Below, piece after piece: positions 22,544 through 33,231 of a DNA stretch of 64,000 nucleotides. The notes beneath the pieces were generated by a model. The model was not told the origin of the DNA and made no database searches. It was given only the letters and a program-made list of their open reading frames with translations. Both the position numbers and the translations under genes were made by a program. Source of the DNA: Rhynchopus sp. YZ270_cl-10 (taxonomy: Eukaryota > Euglenozoa > Diplonemea > Diplonemida > Diplonemidae); contig OZ037856.1 in assembly GCA_964035575.1 (NCBI GenBank), positions 992,001 through 1,056,000 of the forward strand. The letters run 5' to 3'. Position 1 is the first letter of the stretch. Each line of letters starts with the position of its first letter.

Positions 22544-23074
22544 CATGATGATATTATCTCAACAATGTTTCTTGACGGGGCTGACGTTTTCTTACGGTAG
22601 ATTAAACGGAAGATTTTACTGAAAAACACGCAGTTAAGCATTTCGTCAATTCGGGGGTGGGTTCAGCTATAGTTACGACACCGACACATGATGACATTAT
22701 CTCAACAATGTTTCTTGACGGGGCTGACGTTTTTCTAACGGTAGATTAAACGGAAGATTTTACTGAAAACCTTATTCCTTCCTGTGAAGAGAGGAAGAAC
22801 GGAGGGGCGCATTTGCAAAAGGAGAAGGAAGTATTTTCGCAAAATGATGACATTATCTCAACCATGTTTCTTGACGGGGCTGACGTTTTTCTACGGGCGA
22901 TTAAACAGAAGATTTTACTGAAAATACATCACTTTCACCAATTCGGGGAGTGGGTTCAGCCATATAGGACAGCCGCGTTTGCAGCACAGACACATGATGA
23001 CATTATCTCAACAATGTTTCTTGACGGGGCTGACGTTTTATTACGGTAGATTAAACGGAAGATTTTACTGAAAA
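22544..23074. repeat. Four 80-bp repeats with about 65-75 bp spacers
   Basis: Copies begin near 22544, 22686, 22842 and 22992. Each runs from ATGATGACATTATCTCAACA through TTGACGGGGCTGACGTTT to AAGATTTTACTGAAAA. Spacers 1 and 3 resemble each other (AATTCGGGGxGTGGGTTCAGC), so the true unit is about 300 bp holding two 80-bp repeats. No coding frame is conserved between copies. The layout recalls a CRISPR array, but repeat length, spacer similarity and the eukaryotic setting argue against that. Confidence 0.85.
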
Positions 23075-23431
23075 CAAATGATTACCAGACTCTGCACACA
23101 ATGCTCCGCTTAGGAACATAGTAAACTACCACCCTTCACACTACACCCCACCACAGAACAAGAGCACAAAGCAAACATAGCAAAAAACTTCATAAAAACC
23201 CATTCAAACACCACAACGAGACATATTCTGCGCAAGAATTACCCTCATTAGTCATCACAACCGCCCCGCCACATCACCCCACCACATCACCCCACCACAT
23301 CACCCCCACAGAACACCCGCCCTACCCCCGAGGGTCTTGCATCTCTCTGCGTCCCCTTCTGTTTTCTGACCCCCACCCTCCCCCCTCACCCCCGCTTCTG
23401 GGAGGGTAGTGGGTGTGGGGTTGTTTTTTTA
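23075..23431. other. 5' flank of MSP-like gene 1
   Basis: A C-rich stretch with three tandem CCCCACCACATCA units near 23270-23310 and pyrimidine-rich sequence up to the start codon. No gene seen. Confidence 0.5.
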
Positions 23432-24541
23432 ATGGATGGCAGTCAGGGGGTAGGAGACAATGCGCTGCCGGTGCCTTCATCTTCGGTGACGGATGCTGCA
23501 ACTGCAGCAGTGTCGAGTGTCGCGATTGCACCCCCTCTTGCTCCCGCTGCTCCTGCGCCTGTCTCGACTGCTGCTACCCAGCCTAGCGACTTTGTGAACA
23601 TTAAAGAGCAACTTGTTTGCCAGAACCCTATTAGTGTAGAACCCTCCGAAGTATCCTACTATCTCCCACCCGCCCTCAGCGACTCAGACGATGCGAAGCT
23701 GAAGGACAAACGCTCCTCCTCCACCAAAAAGCAAGGCAAGGTATGGATCCCGAAAACGGCCAAAAAAATTTCAAAAAGACAACACTCCAACAATTCAAAC
23801 AACACAGTCCTGGCAACATTCTGCGCTGGCCATTCTGAAGGTTTCTAACCCCACCTCGGTTGACGTCCCGAACATCAAAGTAAAGGTAACACATATTGAG
23901 TACCTTGTACGGCCGACGAGCTTCAAGCTGAGTCCGCAGACCAACTATATTCCTCTTCTCATCCGTCTGCCGCCTGACAGGAGCGAGGCGAAGATGCTAC
24001 TCCAAGAGATCCGTGACGGCACCTCAAACAAGAAGGACGCAAAGAAGGTCGAGGCGAAGCTCACCCTCCGCCTTGTCGACAACAAAGAAAAGCTGAGCGG
24101 GCGGATAACAGTCACATACACACGCGGGGGGTATCCTGTGTTCCATGCGAAGGACCTCTCGCCTGATGAGGTACGTCATATATTTTGGACAACAAAAAAA
24201 AAACACATCACCACCAGGTACGCCTCGCATTGGAACGGAGAGGGGTCAAAACTGTGGCCGGGGAGTTCATCGGGAAGGGCATCAGCTTTAAGAAGATGTG
24301 CGCTATTCTGTGGGGGTGCTGTCTGAACAACCGTCCCTCACCCGAGACGCTTAGCTTCAGACATGAGCCCGACTGTCCGCTTGTTCTCCATAAGGGTCTT
24401 ATTCAGCTGACAACCGAAGGCAAGAAAGGCAAGGAATGCCCTGTCTGCAAACGCGAACGAGATTCAATATCCTCGGGGACAGGTGGACTTCCGAAAGACC
24501 TTATCAAAATAATTGTTCAATTCACAGATCCGATCCTCTAG
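23432..24541 (+). CDS. MSP/VAP-like domain protein 1 (331 aa, 3 exons)
   Basis: Exons 23432-23740, 23808-24170 and 24218-24541; introns of 67 and 47 bp, both phase 0. Exon 1 is Ala/Pro/Ser-rich and probably disordered, ending in a basic KKQGK. Exon 2 starts SWQHSALAILKVSNPT and continues to IEYLVRPTSFKL, which resembles the NP-T, K-VK and Y-VRP core of the major sperm protein/VAP fold; I offer that fold as likely, not certain. Exon 3 has a CPVC motif and ends in VQFTDPIL. It shares exon layout, phases and motifs with the gene at 30602 (SW..S..AL, NPT, VRPT.F.L, VR.A.E..G, GxGISFK), so the two are paralogues. The paralogue comparison fixes both introns. Function is unknown; VAP-type domains usually bind short peptide motifs. 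Confidence 0.75.
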
Positions 24542-24580
24542 CCGTTTGGGGGGTGGTGGTGGGGGGGGTCTGGGTAACTA

Positions 24581-24798
24581 CACGACGGTGAAGTAACGGG
24601 TGTTACAAGTGGAGTTACAAGTGAGTTACATGTAACTTTTGTTACATGTAACTCACTTGTAACTCACTTGTAACCCACCAGTTACAACCTGATTTTGCCT
24701 GTAATTCATGTATCCCACTTGTAACTCACTTGTAACGGTTTTTCACTTGTAACGTTACATGTAACTTCACTTGTAATGTACTATACTTCACCGTCGTG
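24581..24798. mobile_element. Palindromic MITE (CACGACGGTGA ends), copy 1
   Basis: 218 bp. Both ends read CACGACGGTGAAGTA inwards. TA dinucleotides at 24579-24580 and 24799-24800 are the target duplication. The interior is built of GTTACAAGTGA-type repeats in both orientations. It lies 40 bp past the stop of MSP-like gene 1. Confidence 0.9.
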
Positions 24799-24800
24799 TA

Positions 24801-25890
24801 CAGTTAACGTAACAATGTTGCGACGGTAGGGCATTTTTTAAGCATTCCCACTCAACATTATTACGCTAACGGTATACACACCGATGCGATATGTGAAGGA
24901 TACGTCACGTATTTGTCACTCACCCCATGGTGGGGTGACAACTGCAGGGTGGGGGTCAAGGGGGGGAGGAGGGGATGCCTTATGGAGATGCTCTCCAATG
25001 CTAGGAGAAGGTGTAGGGTAGGGCATGTGGGTGTTGTGTGGTGGCCTGTACTATCACAATAAGAGACACATTAATGTCGTAATTTTTTTTTTTTTGCAAA
25101 ACAATGCTCAAAAAAAAGAAAAATGGCGGACAGACTTTCTCAGAATCTAAAGAAAAAGATAGGGGGGGAAAAAGTGGAGCTTGGATTGGCTGCACATAAT
25201 TTTTCAATAATGTTTCAAAAATAAATAAATCCTTGATTGGAGAACGGGGGGATGGGGGACTGGGCGGACCAACAAAAAAGAAGAAAAAGAACAGTTTTCC
25301 CCCCCGTGGGGCTTCGCAGCTTTTTGCTATCGAGGAATGAATAACTATCCTGTTCGTCTTTGTTCAAAAATGAACAGGCGAGAGAGACGTTGGATTTAAC
25401 TTGCAAACTTTTTTCTGTGATTTTTTTTTTATTCAACCAAATTTGTGACATTGTAAAAACGATAGGTGGACAGCGTAATTGACAAAAAAAAGGAATCTGC
25501 TTTTAGTAAAGTGTTGAAACCACGTCACCAATCTTTAACAATTATTGGCTTTGCGCGCAAACTGAACGCCCAATCTTTGGTGACTCAGCGAAAGGCTTAG
25601 GTTCCCTTTCAGGAACTCTTCTTTATAGTCACCAAGTACACTGTCGCGAGCGGGCTGTTGTATTTGAAGTCATATTTTTTTTTTTTTGATTATCTTTTGA
25701 GTAGATGGTATCCTAGCCTTTTGGGGTATTATTGTGATAGTTGATCAACTTAAAAAAAAAAAAAAGGCTAGCGTGCACGGCAGTTACTCCAAATGTCTCG
25801 TCTCTCTCTGCCACTCTTTCAGAAAGAGGTATGCCGTCTGTCAGTACTTCCTAGCTTTTTTTGGGGTGACATTTTTTCTCTTTTTATTTG
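24801..25890. other. Gene-free spacer before palindromic element
   Basis: No gene supported. Contains homopolymer runs and one degenerate family A hairpin at 25577. Confidence 0.5.
25577..25610 (+). repeat. Covarying hairpin element (family A), degenerate copy
   Basis: GGTGACTCAGCGAAAGGCTTAGGTTC keeps most of the upper stem (CTCAGC with GCTTAG, one mismatch) around GAAAG; the 3' lower arm is lost. Confidence 0.55.
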
Positions 25891-26358
25891 GGCGCGTCCG
25901 CGAAAGACCCCCCCCTAAAGCTAACATCCATGCTTATTGGTATTTCAGTAATTAAAATTTTGGTATTTTATAAGATCTTTTTTTTGAATGAACTCAGAGT
26001 TAAGTTTCTGAGTTCATTAAAAAAAAAATCGGTGGAAAATTCCGAGTAGGTATTAAGTTAGATGGGAAAAGCTATGTCAACAGCTATGTGTCCCATTATT
26101 TTACCTGTATATGCCAAGGATTTAGGTCCTTAGTAAAATACAGGTAAAATAATGGGACACATAGCTGTTGACATAGCTTTTCCCATCTAACTTAATACCT
26201 ACTCGGAATTTTCCACCGATTTTTTTTTTAATGAACTCAGAAACTTAACTCTGAGTTCATTCAAAAAAAAGATCTTATAAAATACCAAAATTTTAATTAC
26301 TGAAATACCAATAAGCATGGATGTTAGCTTTAGGGGGGGGTCTTTCGCGGACGCTGCC
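25891..26358. mobile_element. 468-bp near-perfect palindromic transposon with 5-bp target duplication
   Basis: Arms of about 216-220 bp (25891-26109 and 26139-26358) are near-perfect inverted copies around a 29-bp spacer; they differ mainly in homopolymer length and one base near the tip. The element is flanked by ATTTG at 25886-25890 and again at 26359-26363. There is no open reading frame. The high arm identity implies a recent insertion or arm homogenisation. The family is not identifiable from the ends (GGCGCGTCCGCG). Confidence 0.85.
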
Positions 26359-26361
26359 ATT

Positions 26362-26395
26362 TGATGGCTAAAGCATATGAGGCTGAGGGTCATCA
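26362..26395 (+). repeat. Covarying hairpin element (family A), copy 26362
   Basis: Lower stem TGATG with TCATCA-side bases; upper part GGCTAAAGC with GGCTGAGG around ATATGA. Directly abuts the palindromic transposon, whose target duplication overlaps it. Confidence 0.5.
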
Positions 26396-26414
26396 CGCAT
26401 TTTTTTTTTGTTCA

Positions 26415-26532
26415 GATGTTAACCTCGAAATGGATGTTAGACTGCATGAGTTGGGTCCACCCCCTGTACACACCCGGGCATGTGTTTAAAGGTACACTGT
26501 CACACAAGAGGGATTTTTTGTATTTCAAAAAA
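26415..26532 (+). repeat. Family B dispersed element, copy 1
   Basis: Shares AACCTCGAAATGGATGT, AGACTGCATG, GGTCCACCC, AAAGGTACACTGTCAC and TTTTTGTATTTCAA with copies at 35877, 36668 and 46835. Confidence 0.75.
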
Positions 26533-27365
26533 AGTCAAATTTATTTCTGTTCTACGTAGTGTGCCTGCGTCCTAAGAGATGTAATGCACGGCTCAACGAT
26601 TCGCCCTTTTTTTAATCTATTTACCCCCTCTTTTATGAGACGCACCACCTGATTCTTACTCCGCGTCTAGGCGCGTATAGGACCGTGTACGTGCCTGTAC
26701 GCAGGGTAAAAATCAGGTGGATGGATATGTAGAATATTGTTCATCTTTTCAAAAGCCACAATCTTTTTCTCTTTTTTTTGCAGTACTGCAAAATAGTTTT
26801 TCGCCCTTTTTTCTTTTTTCTTTCTTCTCTCAACAGCTTCTCTTCCCTACACAAAAAAAGAGGGTGTGTGTGTGTTTGATAACGGGTTTAGAGTGGGTAA
26901 CGCCTGAACGGAGTATGGCCCACTTGTGTGTGTGTGTGTGTTCAACGAGGGGATGGGGGATGTTGGTCCATTTATGTTGGGTCAAAACACACAGACATTC
27001 TGTTATATTTGTTTGTAGACAAACAAACCATTTTTCTTTTTTTAGGGGCTTTCCTCGCTTCTTACTGCTGTGGTAAGCTCGAGGAAAGTCAGATATCCCG
27101 TGGTATCTGTGGTGCCGTTTATCTCCTTTTTGGGAGTGGCTTTGCCATTAAGGAGACACCTAACCATTGGCCCACTACGGCCTTTTCGCTGTGTGTGGGG
27201 AAGAAATGTCCCAGCACCTTTTCACCTTCAGGCAGACCTTCATAGAGTTTCAGGAGGAAGTGCCACAAAAGGGACCCCGGATGCAATTTAACGTCCATCC
27301 CAGGACGTGGAGGCCGTTGTGGGGATCGAACCCACCCCACCGTTACGTTTTTTTTGTTTTATTTC

Positions 27366-27402
27366 TTAGATGTTTGTGCACGAGAGAGGCACCTTCATCT
27401 TG
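27366..27402 (+). repeat. Covarying hairpin element, GTGC/GCAC subtype
   Basis: Lower stem TTAGATG with CATCTT; upper stem GTGC with GCAC around ACGAGAGAG. Same loop as the CTAAGC type but different stem bases. Confidence 0.6.
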
Positions 27403-27774
27403 CAAGCTTTATTTTTATTTTGAGAAAAAAATAAAGTGCACAATTGAGTGAGAGATGTTTTTTGGTTGTGATACGTTCTGAACAGCCGCGGGGGGATGGG
27501 AGGGGGTGAGATTTTTGATATATGATTTGTTTTCCTTTGAAACGCCTCTATTTTATGTCCCATTACGTTTTTATTACCTCCTTCCCACTGCAGACGTCTT
27601 CATAACCTCGCACCTTACGAGCTCTGGACCCACTGTGGGTAATTACCACGTAGCCCCTCTTCCATATGTCTACACCAATCATTTTTGATGAAAATGCAGT
27701 AGCGTATGTGCTGTTCGCATTGTATCGTTTTCTCCACATCGAGGTTCGTTATGTAAATACGTTTTGTTGCACAT

Positions 27775-27817
27775 AAGCTCGACTGAGATGCGTTTTAGCA
27801 CGTTTCAACTACTCTTT
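27775..27817 (+). repeat. Family J element upstream of Pro-rich gene
   Basis: AGCTCGACTGAGATGCGTTT then AGCACGTTTCAACTACTC. Copies lie inside two introns (29854 and 39716), so this copy may also sit in a 5'-UTR intron of the gene at 28051. Confidence 0.65.
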
Positions 27818-27864
27818 TTGCTATTCCTATTGTTTTTCTCTCCCCCTCGAGTACAGAGGAGGAC

Positions 27865-27990
27865 AACCCGCGGAGTGTCAGCAATGCCTCCTGAGGTCCC
27901 AGAGACACATTACCAATTACACCTTTTTGATGACCAAAGGTACACCTATCAGCGGGGCTGTTGTATTTCAAAGCCAACACTTCTTTTTTC
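27865..27990 (+). repeat. Diverged family K and family B fragments
   Basis: CCCGCGGAGTGTCAGC to CCAGAGACACAT resembles 36330 and 49110. ACCAAAGGTACACCTATC to TTGTATTTCAAAGCC resembles the 3' half of family B. Confidence 0.5.
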
Positions 27991-28050
27991 ACCGTGCTTT
28001 ATTTTGTACTTCCAACTTCCAGAAAAAGGGGTGCACACCCAACACACACC

Positions 28051-30150
28051 ATGCCAACATCGATTGCACCTCGCGATGTCCGCCAAACCCCTCCAGTTCC
28101 CATGGGGACACCTTCCACTTTGCCGCCTCCTAGGGTGTTGCCAGTTGCGCCTCCATTTGAGGGGCTTGCACCGGTTTTGGCGGTGATCCCGCCGACACCG
28201 TTGGGTTCAGCGGAGGTGGAGGCAAGGAGACGGAAGGCAGAGCTGGCAAAGAGTGTTTCCAAGACACATCTCCAGGAGCACGTCTGGTTGGAGTATTGCG
28301 GGAAAGCAGCATCGACGCCAACAGAAGAGAGCACCACACACGTAGGACCACTCGCAGACGTTGCCTGGCAAAACGCATGTCTCCCTGCACCAATACAAAG
28401 CGGTCCGCTCGCTGGGGTGACCTGGGGGTGTGATGAACAGCTGAACGTACAGAACACACAGAACACACAACACAACATCGCACCCCCTATGGTGCAGTAT
28501 CAGCCAAATGCTGTGCAAATTGTACCTGAAAACGCTCTAATCTCCCCTCGGGTGCCAGAGAAACAGAAAGTTGGAGAGATACAAAACCTACCCAAGCCTG
28601 CAGGAGAGAGAGAAAATGAGGTGATCCAAACTGTACAGTCCCAACCCTGTTATGCAGAGAGAGAGCATGGTTTGGAAGAAGTGGTGGCAAATGCTGCGCA
28701 GAGTGAATCCCATATCGAGCGAGTCGTTGAAGGAGAACAGTATCAGGAGGTTCACCCCGTGAGACAGAACGAAGTTTTGGATGTTTTGAACGAAGTTTTG
28801 GAGGAAAAAAATGCAGTCCATTCAGAGCCGCATGCCACAGAGATTCCTGTGAGGAAGGTTTCCCCGGGGTCACCTGCTCCACCTTCACCGCCTTCTTCAT
28901 CAGGGACCTGGGTTTTTGTTGCAACGTCTGAGGTGACAAAATGTGACGGGGTTTCCACCGCATCACCAACACATAGTGAGACAACAGTGTTCAGCGCGCA
29001 CCCTCCACATCCTTCCGCATCAGATGGGGTTGTTTCTGCATCACCAACACATAGTGATAGAACAACGCTCAGCGCACACCCTCCACATCCTTCCCTGCAG
29101 GCATCAGATGGGATCTCCACCGCATCGCCAACACACAGTGAGGCAACAGTGTTCAGTGTGCAGACCGCACCACCTCCTCCTCCTACTGCACCCTCCGTTG
29201 AGACAGCACTTCCTCCACGGTCCAGATCCCTCCCAGCGAAGCCCTGCAGGCAGCTGCTCTCCCCAAGGGTGGACGGTGTAGAGAATATCCCCAAAGAACA
29301 CCTGCATTCGTCTCAGATGCCGCCCACCCCGTCTATCCCAATGCAGCTGCGGTCAGGCCGCTCTGCTGTGCGTACGTTGCCCCCTTCGGTGCCTACCGGG
29401 GTGATATGGAGGGGGGAGAGTCTGACCCCTCCCGTGCGGCGTGATGTGTGGAGGAAAGAGGGTGAGGTCAATGTGGTGGGGAGGAGGAGGAGGGTGTTGT
29501 GCAGCCCGCCGGTGCCGGTGGGGGTGGAGAGGGAGGGGAGGGTGGGGGAAGTGCTTGTGGAGCAGGGTGTCGCTGCGACGCCTGTGGCTGTGTCGTTGCC
29601 GGAGGTGGGTGGGGTGGGGAGACGTGGCAGCCACGTCGCGTTGAGCTTAGGCAGGCATGGAAAGGCGCGGATTCCGTTGTGGCAAAGGGGTGGTGCGGGT
29701 GTGGTGCGGGCGTCTGTGGAGGAGCTGATGGGGGAGGTCGACACAGTATTCCCTGCATTGTCGGAGAAGACGAGGACAAAGGTATTGTACATTTTTTTTT
29801 GGAGTCAGGCCAGCTTATTGTACACGAAAAGCTGCTATGTCCAGGCCACCCTTTGCATGAGCTTGACTGATATGCGTTTTTTAGCACGTTTCAACTACTC
29901 TCTTTTATACATCTTCTCTTGTCTGAGGTTTATCTTACCAATACTTTCTCGAACTCTGAAGTTCACCTTTTTGCACTTTCAACTCTTTCTTGTACAGGCA
30001 AAGGAGAGAATCGAAGCTGCACTGCATGAAGCTGCAGTCGGTGTGTGCGAGCAACGCCAACTACGCCACGTTGTCACCCCGATGCTCGTACGACAGGTTC
30101 CACCCACCATAAGGAAAGCAGCTACACAAACACCACTACCATGTCCTTGA
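28051..30150 (+). CDS. Pro/Ser/Thr-rich protein of unknown function (627 aa, 2 exons)
   Basis: Exons 28051-29781 and 29998-30150. The 216-bp intron (GTATTG...TACAG) is a multiple of three and stop-free, so it could also be retained. I place the intron because it holds a dispersed family J element and a T-rich acceptor. The start MPTSIAPRD follows an acceptor-like AACTTCCAG ending at 28022. The protein is mostly low complexity: a charged segment at about residues 50-75 (EVEARRRKAELAKS), an acidic Glu/Val stretch at about 190-265, and three imperfect repeats of about 20 residues (ASPTHSE.T.FSAHPPHPS) at about 315-380. The C-terminal exon is helical (AKERIEAALHEAAVG). No domain is recognised. 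It lies between the two MSP-like paralogues, and a link with them is only positional. Confidence 0.7.
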   Translation: MPTSIAPRDVRQTPPVPMGTPSTLPPPRVLPVAPPFEGLAPVLAVIPPTPLGSAEVEARRRKAELAKSVSKTHLQEHVWLEYCGKAASTPTEESTTHVGPLADVAWQNACLPAPIQSGPLAGVTWGCDEQLNVQNTQNTQHNIAPPMVQYQPNAVQIVPENALISPRVPEKQKVGEIQNLPKPAGERENEVIQTVQSQPCYAEREHGLEEVVANAAQSESHIERVVEGEQYQEVHPVRQNEVLDVLNEVLEEKNAVHSEPHATEIPVRKVSPGSPAPPSPPSSSGTWVFVATSEVTKCDGVSTASPTHSETTVFSAHPPHPSASDGVVSASPTHSDRTTLSAHPPHPSLQASDGISTASPTHSEATVFSVQTAPPPPPTAPSVETALPPRSRSLPAKPCRQLLSPRVDGVENIPKEHLHSSQMPPTPSIPMQLRSGRSAVRTLPPSVPTGVIWRGESLTPPVRRDVWRKEGEVNVVGRRRRVLCSPPVPVGVEREGRVGEVLVEQGVAATPVAVSLPEVGGVGRRGSHVALSLGRHGKARIPLWQRGGAGVVRASVEELMGEVDTVFPALSEKTRTKVLYIFFWSQASLLYTKSCYVQATLCMSLTDMRFLARFNYSLLYIFSCLRFILPILSRTLKFTFLHFQLFLVQAKERIEAALHEAAVGVCEQRQLRHVVTPMLVRQVPPTIRKAATQTPLPCP
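29854..29905 (+). repeat. Family J element inside intron
   Basis: CATGAGCTTGACTGATATGC then AGCACGTTTCAACTACTC, within the intron of the gene at 28051. Confidence 0.7.
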
Positions 30151-30601
30151 AAACAAGGAAAGCTTTAAAAAAAAAAACGTGGAGAATTTTTATGACGCAA
30201 TATGCATCCGCACTATGTTTTTTAAAAAAGGTAAATATGATTGTCGCCACAACCAATAGACGTGATGCAAGACAGCTCCGTCAAGGGAGGTCTGCGTCTC
30301 TGTGTGTAATCCCCTTTCGGGGGAGATAGATCTTAGAAACAGAAGAAACAAAAGAAAAAAAACAAAAACCCATCCCTGAAAAAAAACCTGTTTGTTTTAG
30401 AGTTATTGATTGTTCTGAGGGGGGAAAAAAACGGTTTTTTTTTTTTTACCTCCTTCCCAGTGTTATCTCGCCCTACCCAGGCTGGTTCATCTCATAAACT
30501 TCTTCCTCCAACATCTCCCCCTCCAGGCAAGACCTTCGATCTATAACACATGAATTAGACACCCCTTTCCCCATACCCCCCTATTTTCCCCTCTAGCTGA
30601 A

Positions 30602-31941
30602 ATGAAAGGCCCATTTTTTAAGGACGTCTTTGGGAGGGGGCGTGAGAAGGAGACAACTGCAGCCGCAGTTCCGAAGCAGGTTCGGGGGGGGTCGTGCGCG
30701 ACGAGTGGTTCTCGGGTGAGTAGTAAATCGCGTGGATCATCACAGAGCAGCAGAGACGAGAGGGATGTTGCAGAGGCAGACGAGATGCCGGCCGCCTTTG
30801 GGTACTTCCTGAGGAAGGATGTCAAGACGGTGTTTGGGAAGGGTGAGGTTGGTGTCGGTAGTGTTGTGACAGTCACGCAGAACGGCAAAACCGAAGGGAA
30901 TGTGGATACGGTCATCAAACCATCAGGGACAGTGGACACAGCGAGGCATGTCAAGGTGGAGAGTGTGAAACAGAGTGTGGTGTCGGCGAGTGGGGGAGGA
31001 GCGCCGCGTGCAGTGCCTGGAGCCGTGGGGGGAAGTGCAGGGTCGTCAGTGACGATGTCGGCAGCGAGAATGCCGTCGGCGTCACCACCGCCAACCTCGC
31101 CGTTGCATGTGAGGCCCAAGGAGTTGACGTATTATACGCCGCAAGGGAACAACGTCCAAACGCCGTCAGGCAGCAAGGTATGTAGGGGGGAAAAAGGGTG
31201 ACCCAGATTGTATGGAATCAAATTGTAAAGGTAAAGTGTCAGCCCTCAAATTCCCTTAATGAAAAACCACCACAGAGCTGGAAGGCGAGCCACATCGCGC
31301 TTCTCGTGGTGACCAACCCCACGCCGTACGAGGTGCCGAAGGTGAAGGTGCGCGTCTCCAACCTCGACTTTCTGGTACGCCCTACGACGTTCCGTCTGGA
31401 GGCACACTGCAAGTACTTCCCGGTTCTTGTGCGGGTGGTAGATTCACATCAAACAACACCTGTCAAGATCCAGTTTGTCGAAGACCTGTCAGTATACCCT
31501 GACGCAGCAAAGCTCAAGCGCAAGCCCTTTGAAGCAAAGGTTCACCTCAAGAGCGTTCCTGGGAAGGCGGCCCTGAAGGGAACGTCGGAGGCACATACAC
31601 AGACGGGGTTTACTGTGTTCCACCCTTCGTTTTTGCATGATGACCATGTATGTTTTCTTTTTTGTTTTTTTGTCAATTCTGCCACCTCTCTTTGTCAGGT
31701 GCGTTACGCAGTCGAGAACACCGGGATACGCAGCATAGCAGCAGACTTCCTTGGGAGGGGGATTTCCTTTAAACGGGTTGTGGTGCTCAGTTGGGTCATA
31801 AGCAAGAAATGCTGCAAAACCCCGGGCATAAAGTTGCTGAAGCTTCTCGAGATCAAACGGAAGTGCCCCACACGCGAAATGTTCCAGCTTCTTATCAGCT
31901 TTATCGACCCGCTTGTCTTCCCTGTCCCGCTGGTGTCATAG
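30602..31941 (+). CDS. MSP/VAP-like domain protein 2 (396 aa, 3 exons)
   Basis: Exons 30602-31177, 31276-31647 and 31699-31941; introns of 98 and 51 bp in phase 0, at the same positions as in the paralogue at 23432. Exon 1 (192 aa) is Ser/Val/Ala-rich with a basic start (MKGPFFKDVFGRGREK) and an ELTYYTP box matching EVSYYLP in the paralogue. Exon 2 opens SWKASHIALLVVTNPT and contains LDFLVRPTTF, the MSP/VAP-like core. Exon 3 opens VRYAVENTG, has GRGISFKRVVVLSW and ends ISFIDPLVFP. The CPVC pair of paralogue 1 is reduced to a single KCP here. Function is unknown. Of the two, this one has the longer disordered N-terminus. Confidence 0.75.
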
Positions 31942-32689
31942 TACTCAAAGTTGCCAAATAAAACCTGCTGCCTTTAATTGGCGGTGTGAAGGAAATTGCA
32001 AGGATGTCATAGTGGTTTTGCACTTTCGCATGCATTTTATCCATTTTCTGGTGTTACGGTAATTCTTGCATCCCTGCCAACGCTTATGATATACAGATTG
32101 ATTGCAGTGAGGTTCTTCTGCAACCTGTTCTTATTGGGTCTGTTTGTAACAACTGTTGCAAAAAACCCCTCTGCACTTAACTGCCTGTTTTTGTCTCATA
32201 TTTTGCTGTTTTTGCAACAACTCGAGAACCTTGTCTCGTTGGTATGAGTAATATGGCGATCTGACAAAAAATAAGTGCGTTTCCCCTTCTTAAGGTTCCT
32301 GATAGCAATTACCTGTCTTTTTTTTCTTGAAACTTTCAAGAAAGAGAGAGACGGTTTCGTTAATTTGGTTGCTTTTTTGAACAAAAAGAGTATGACGAAG
32401 ATGCCTTCTTACACGGTGGCCCAGCGGACCCTTTTGGGGGTACCCCCGGGGGTAGCCCCTGCGGACCCTACCCTAAGGGTTGGAATGGGCCACCTTGTAG
32501 GTATATCTCTAAATTAAAAACGAAGTACGGCATTATCAATAGAAGAACAGGTACAGGGGTGGGGGAAAAAAAGATGTGCCGTTCTGTAACATACTTTTCT
32601 ATCCTTTGCGTTTACGGTAAGAGGGGATGGGGGTGATTGGGGACAAACAAAATACCCGATCTTTTTTTTGTTGCAGGCTGGGGGGTTTT

Positions 32690-32835
32690 TATTATGCCAC
32701 CTCATGGAGGAAATAGAAGCAAATCATTTTGAACACACTTTGCGGTTCTAGGGATGAACCGCGCTGCAGAGCCCCTCCTCACCAATTAGGTCGAGGTGCG
32801 TTTCGCCACAACCTCCTCCCATGGGTTTTATTGTG
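32690..32835 (+). repeat. Family E element, copy 1
   Basis: Shares TGCCACCTCATG, GGTTCTAGGGATGAACCG, CTGCAGAGCC, ACCAATTAGGTCGAGGTGCG and CACAACCTC with 59170-59305. GCGGTTC and GAACCGC form a perfect 7-bp stem. Confidence 0.7.
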
Positions 32836-33002
32836 TGATGAGTGTTAAGTTTCTATTACCCACGACGGAGCGTTTGTATATCAAATGGCACAACCCCATC
32901 CAAAGAACTGTGATCTCAGCTTTTCTAGTCTCCAAAGCGATTCAAGCAAGCATTTAAGTTCATTTTTGTTACCCCCCCCCCCCCCCTTTTTTTTTCTTCC
33001 GA

Positions 33003-33231
33003 CACGACGGTGATGTACAGTACATTACAAGTGAAGTTACATGTAACGTTACAAGTGAAAAACCGTTACAAGTGAGTTACAAGTGAGTTACAAGTGGGAT
33101 ACATGAATTACAGGCAAAATCAGGTTGTAACTGGTGGGTTACAAGTGAGTTACAAGTGAGTTACATGTAACAAAAGTTACATGTAACTCACTTGTAACTC
33201 CACTTGTAACACCCGTTACATCACCGTCGTG
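33003..33231. mobile_element. Palindromic MITE (CACGACGGTGA ends), copy 2
   Basis: 229 bp, almost the exact reverse complement of the copy at 24581 (same AACCTGATTTTGCCTG centre on the other strand). Flanked by GA on both sides. It lies directly beside a truncated family B element. Confidence 0.85.

Noticed and set aside
22544-23074. CRISPR array
   Set aside because: Repeats are 80 bp, two spacers are related to each other, there are no cas genes and the setting is eukaryotic nuclear.
27300-27340. tRNA on the minus strand (GTGGGTTCGATCCCCAC looks like a T arm)
   Set aside because: No acceptor stem, D arm or anticodon arm can be placed around it; at most a tRNA-derived fragment or a chance hairpin.
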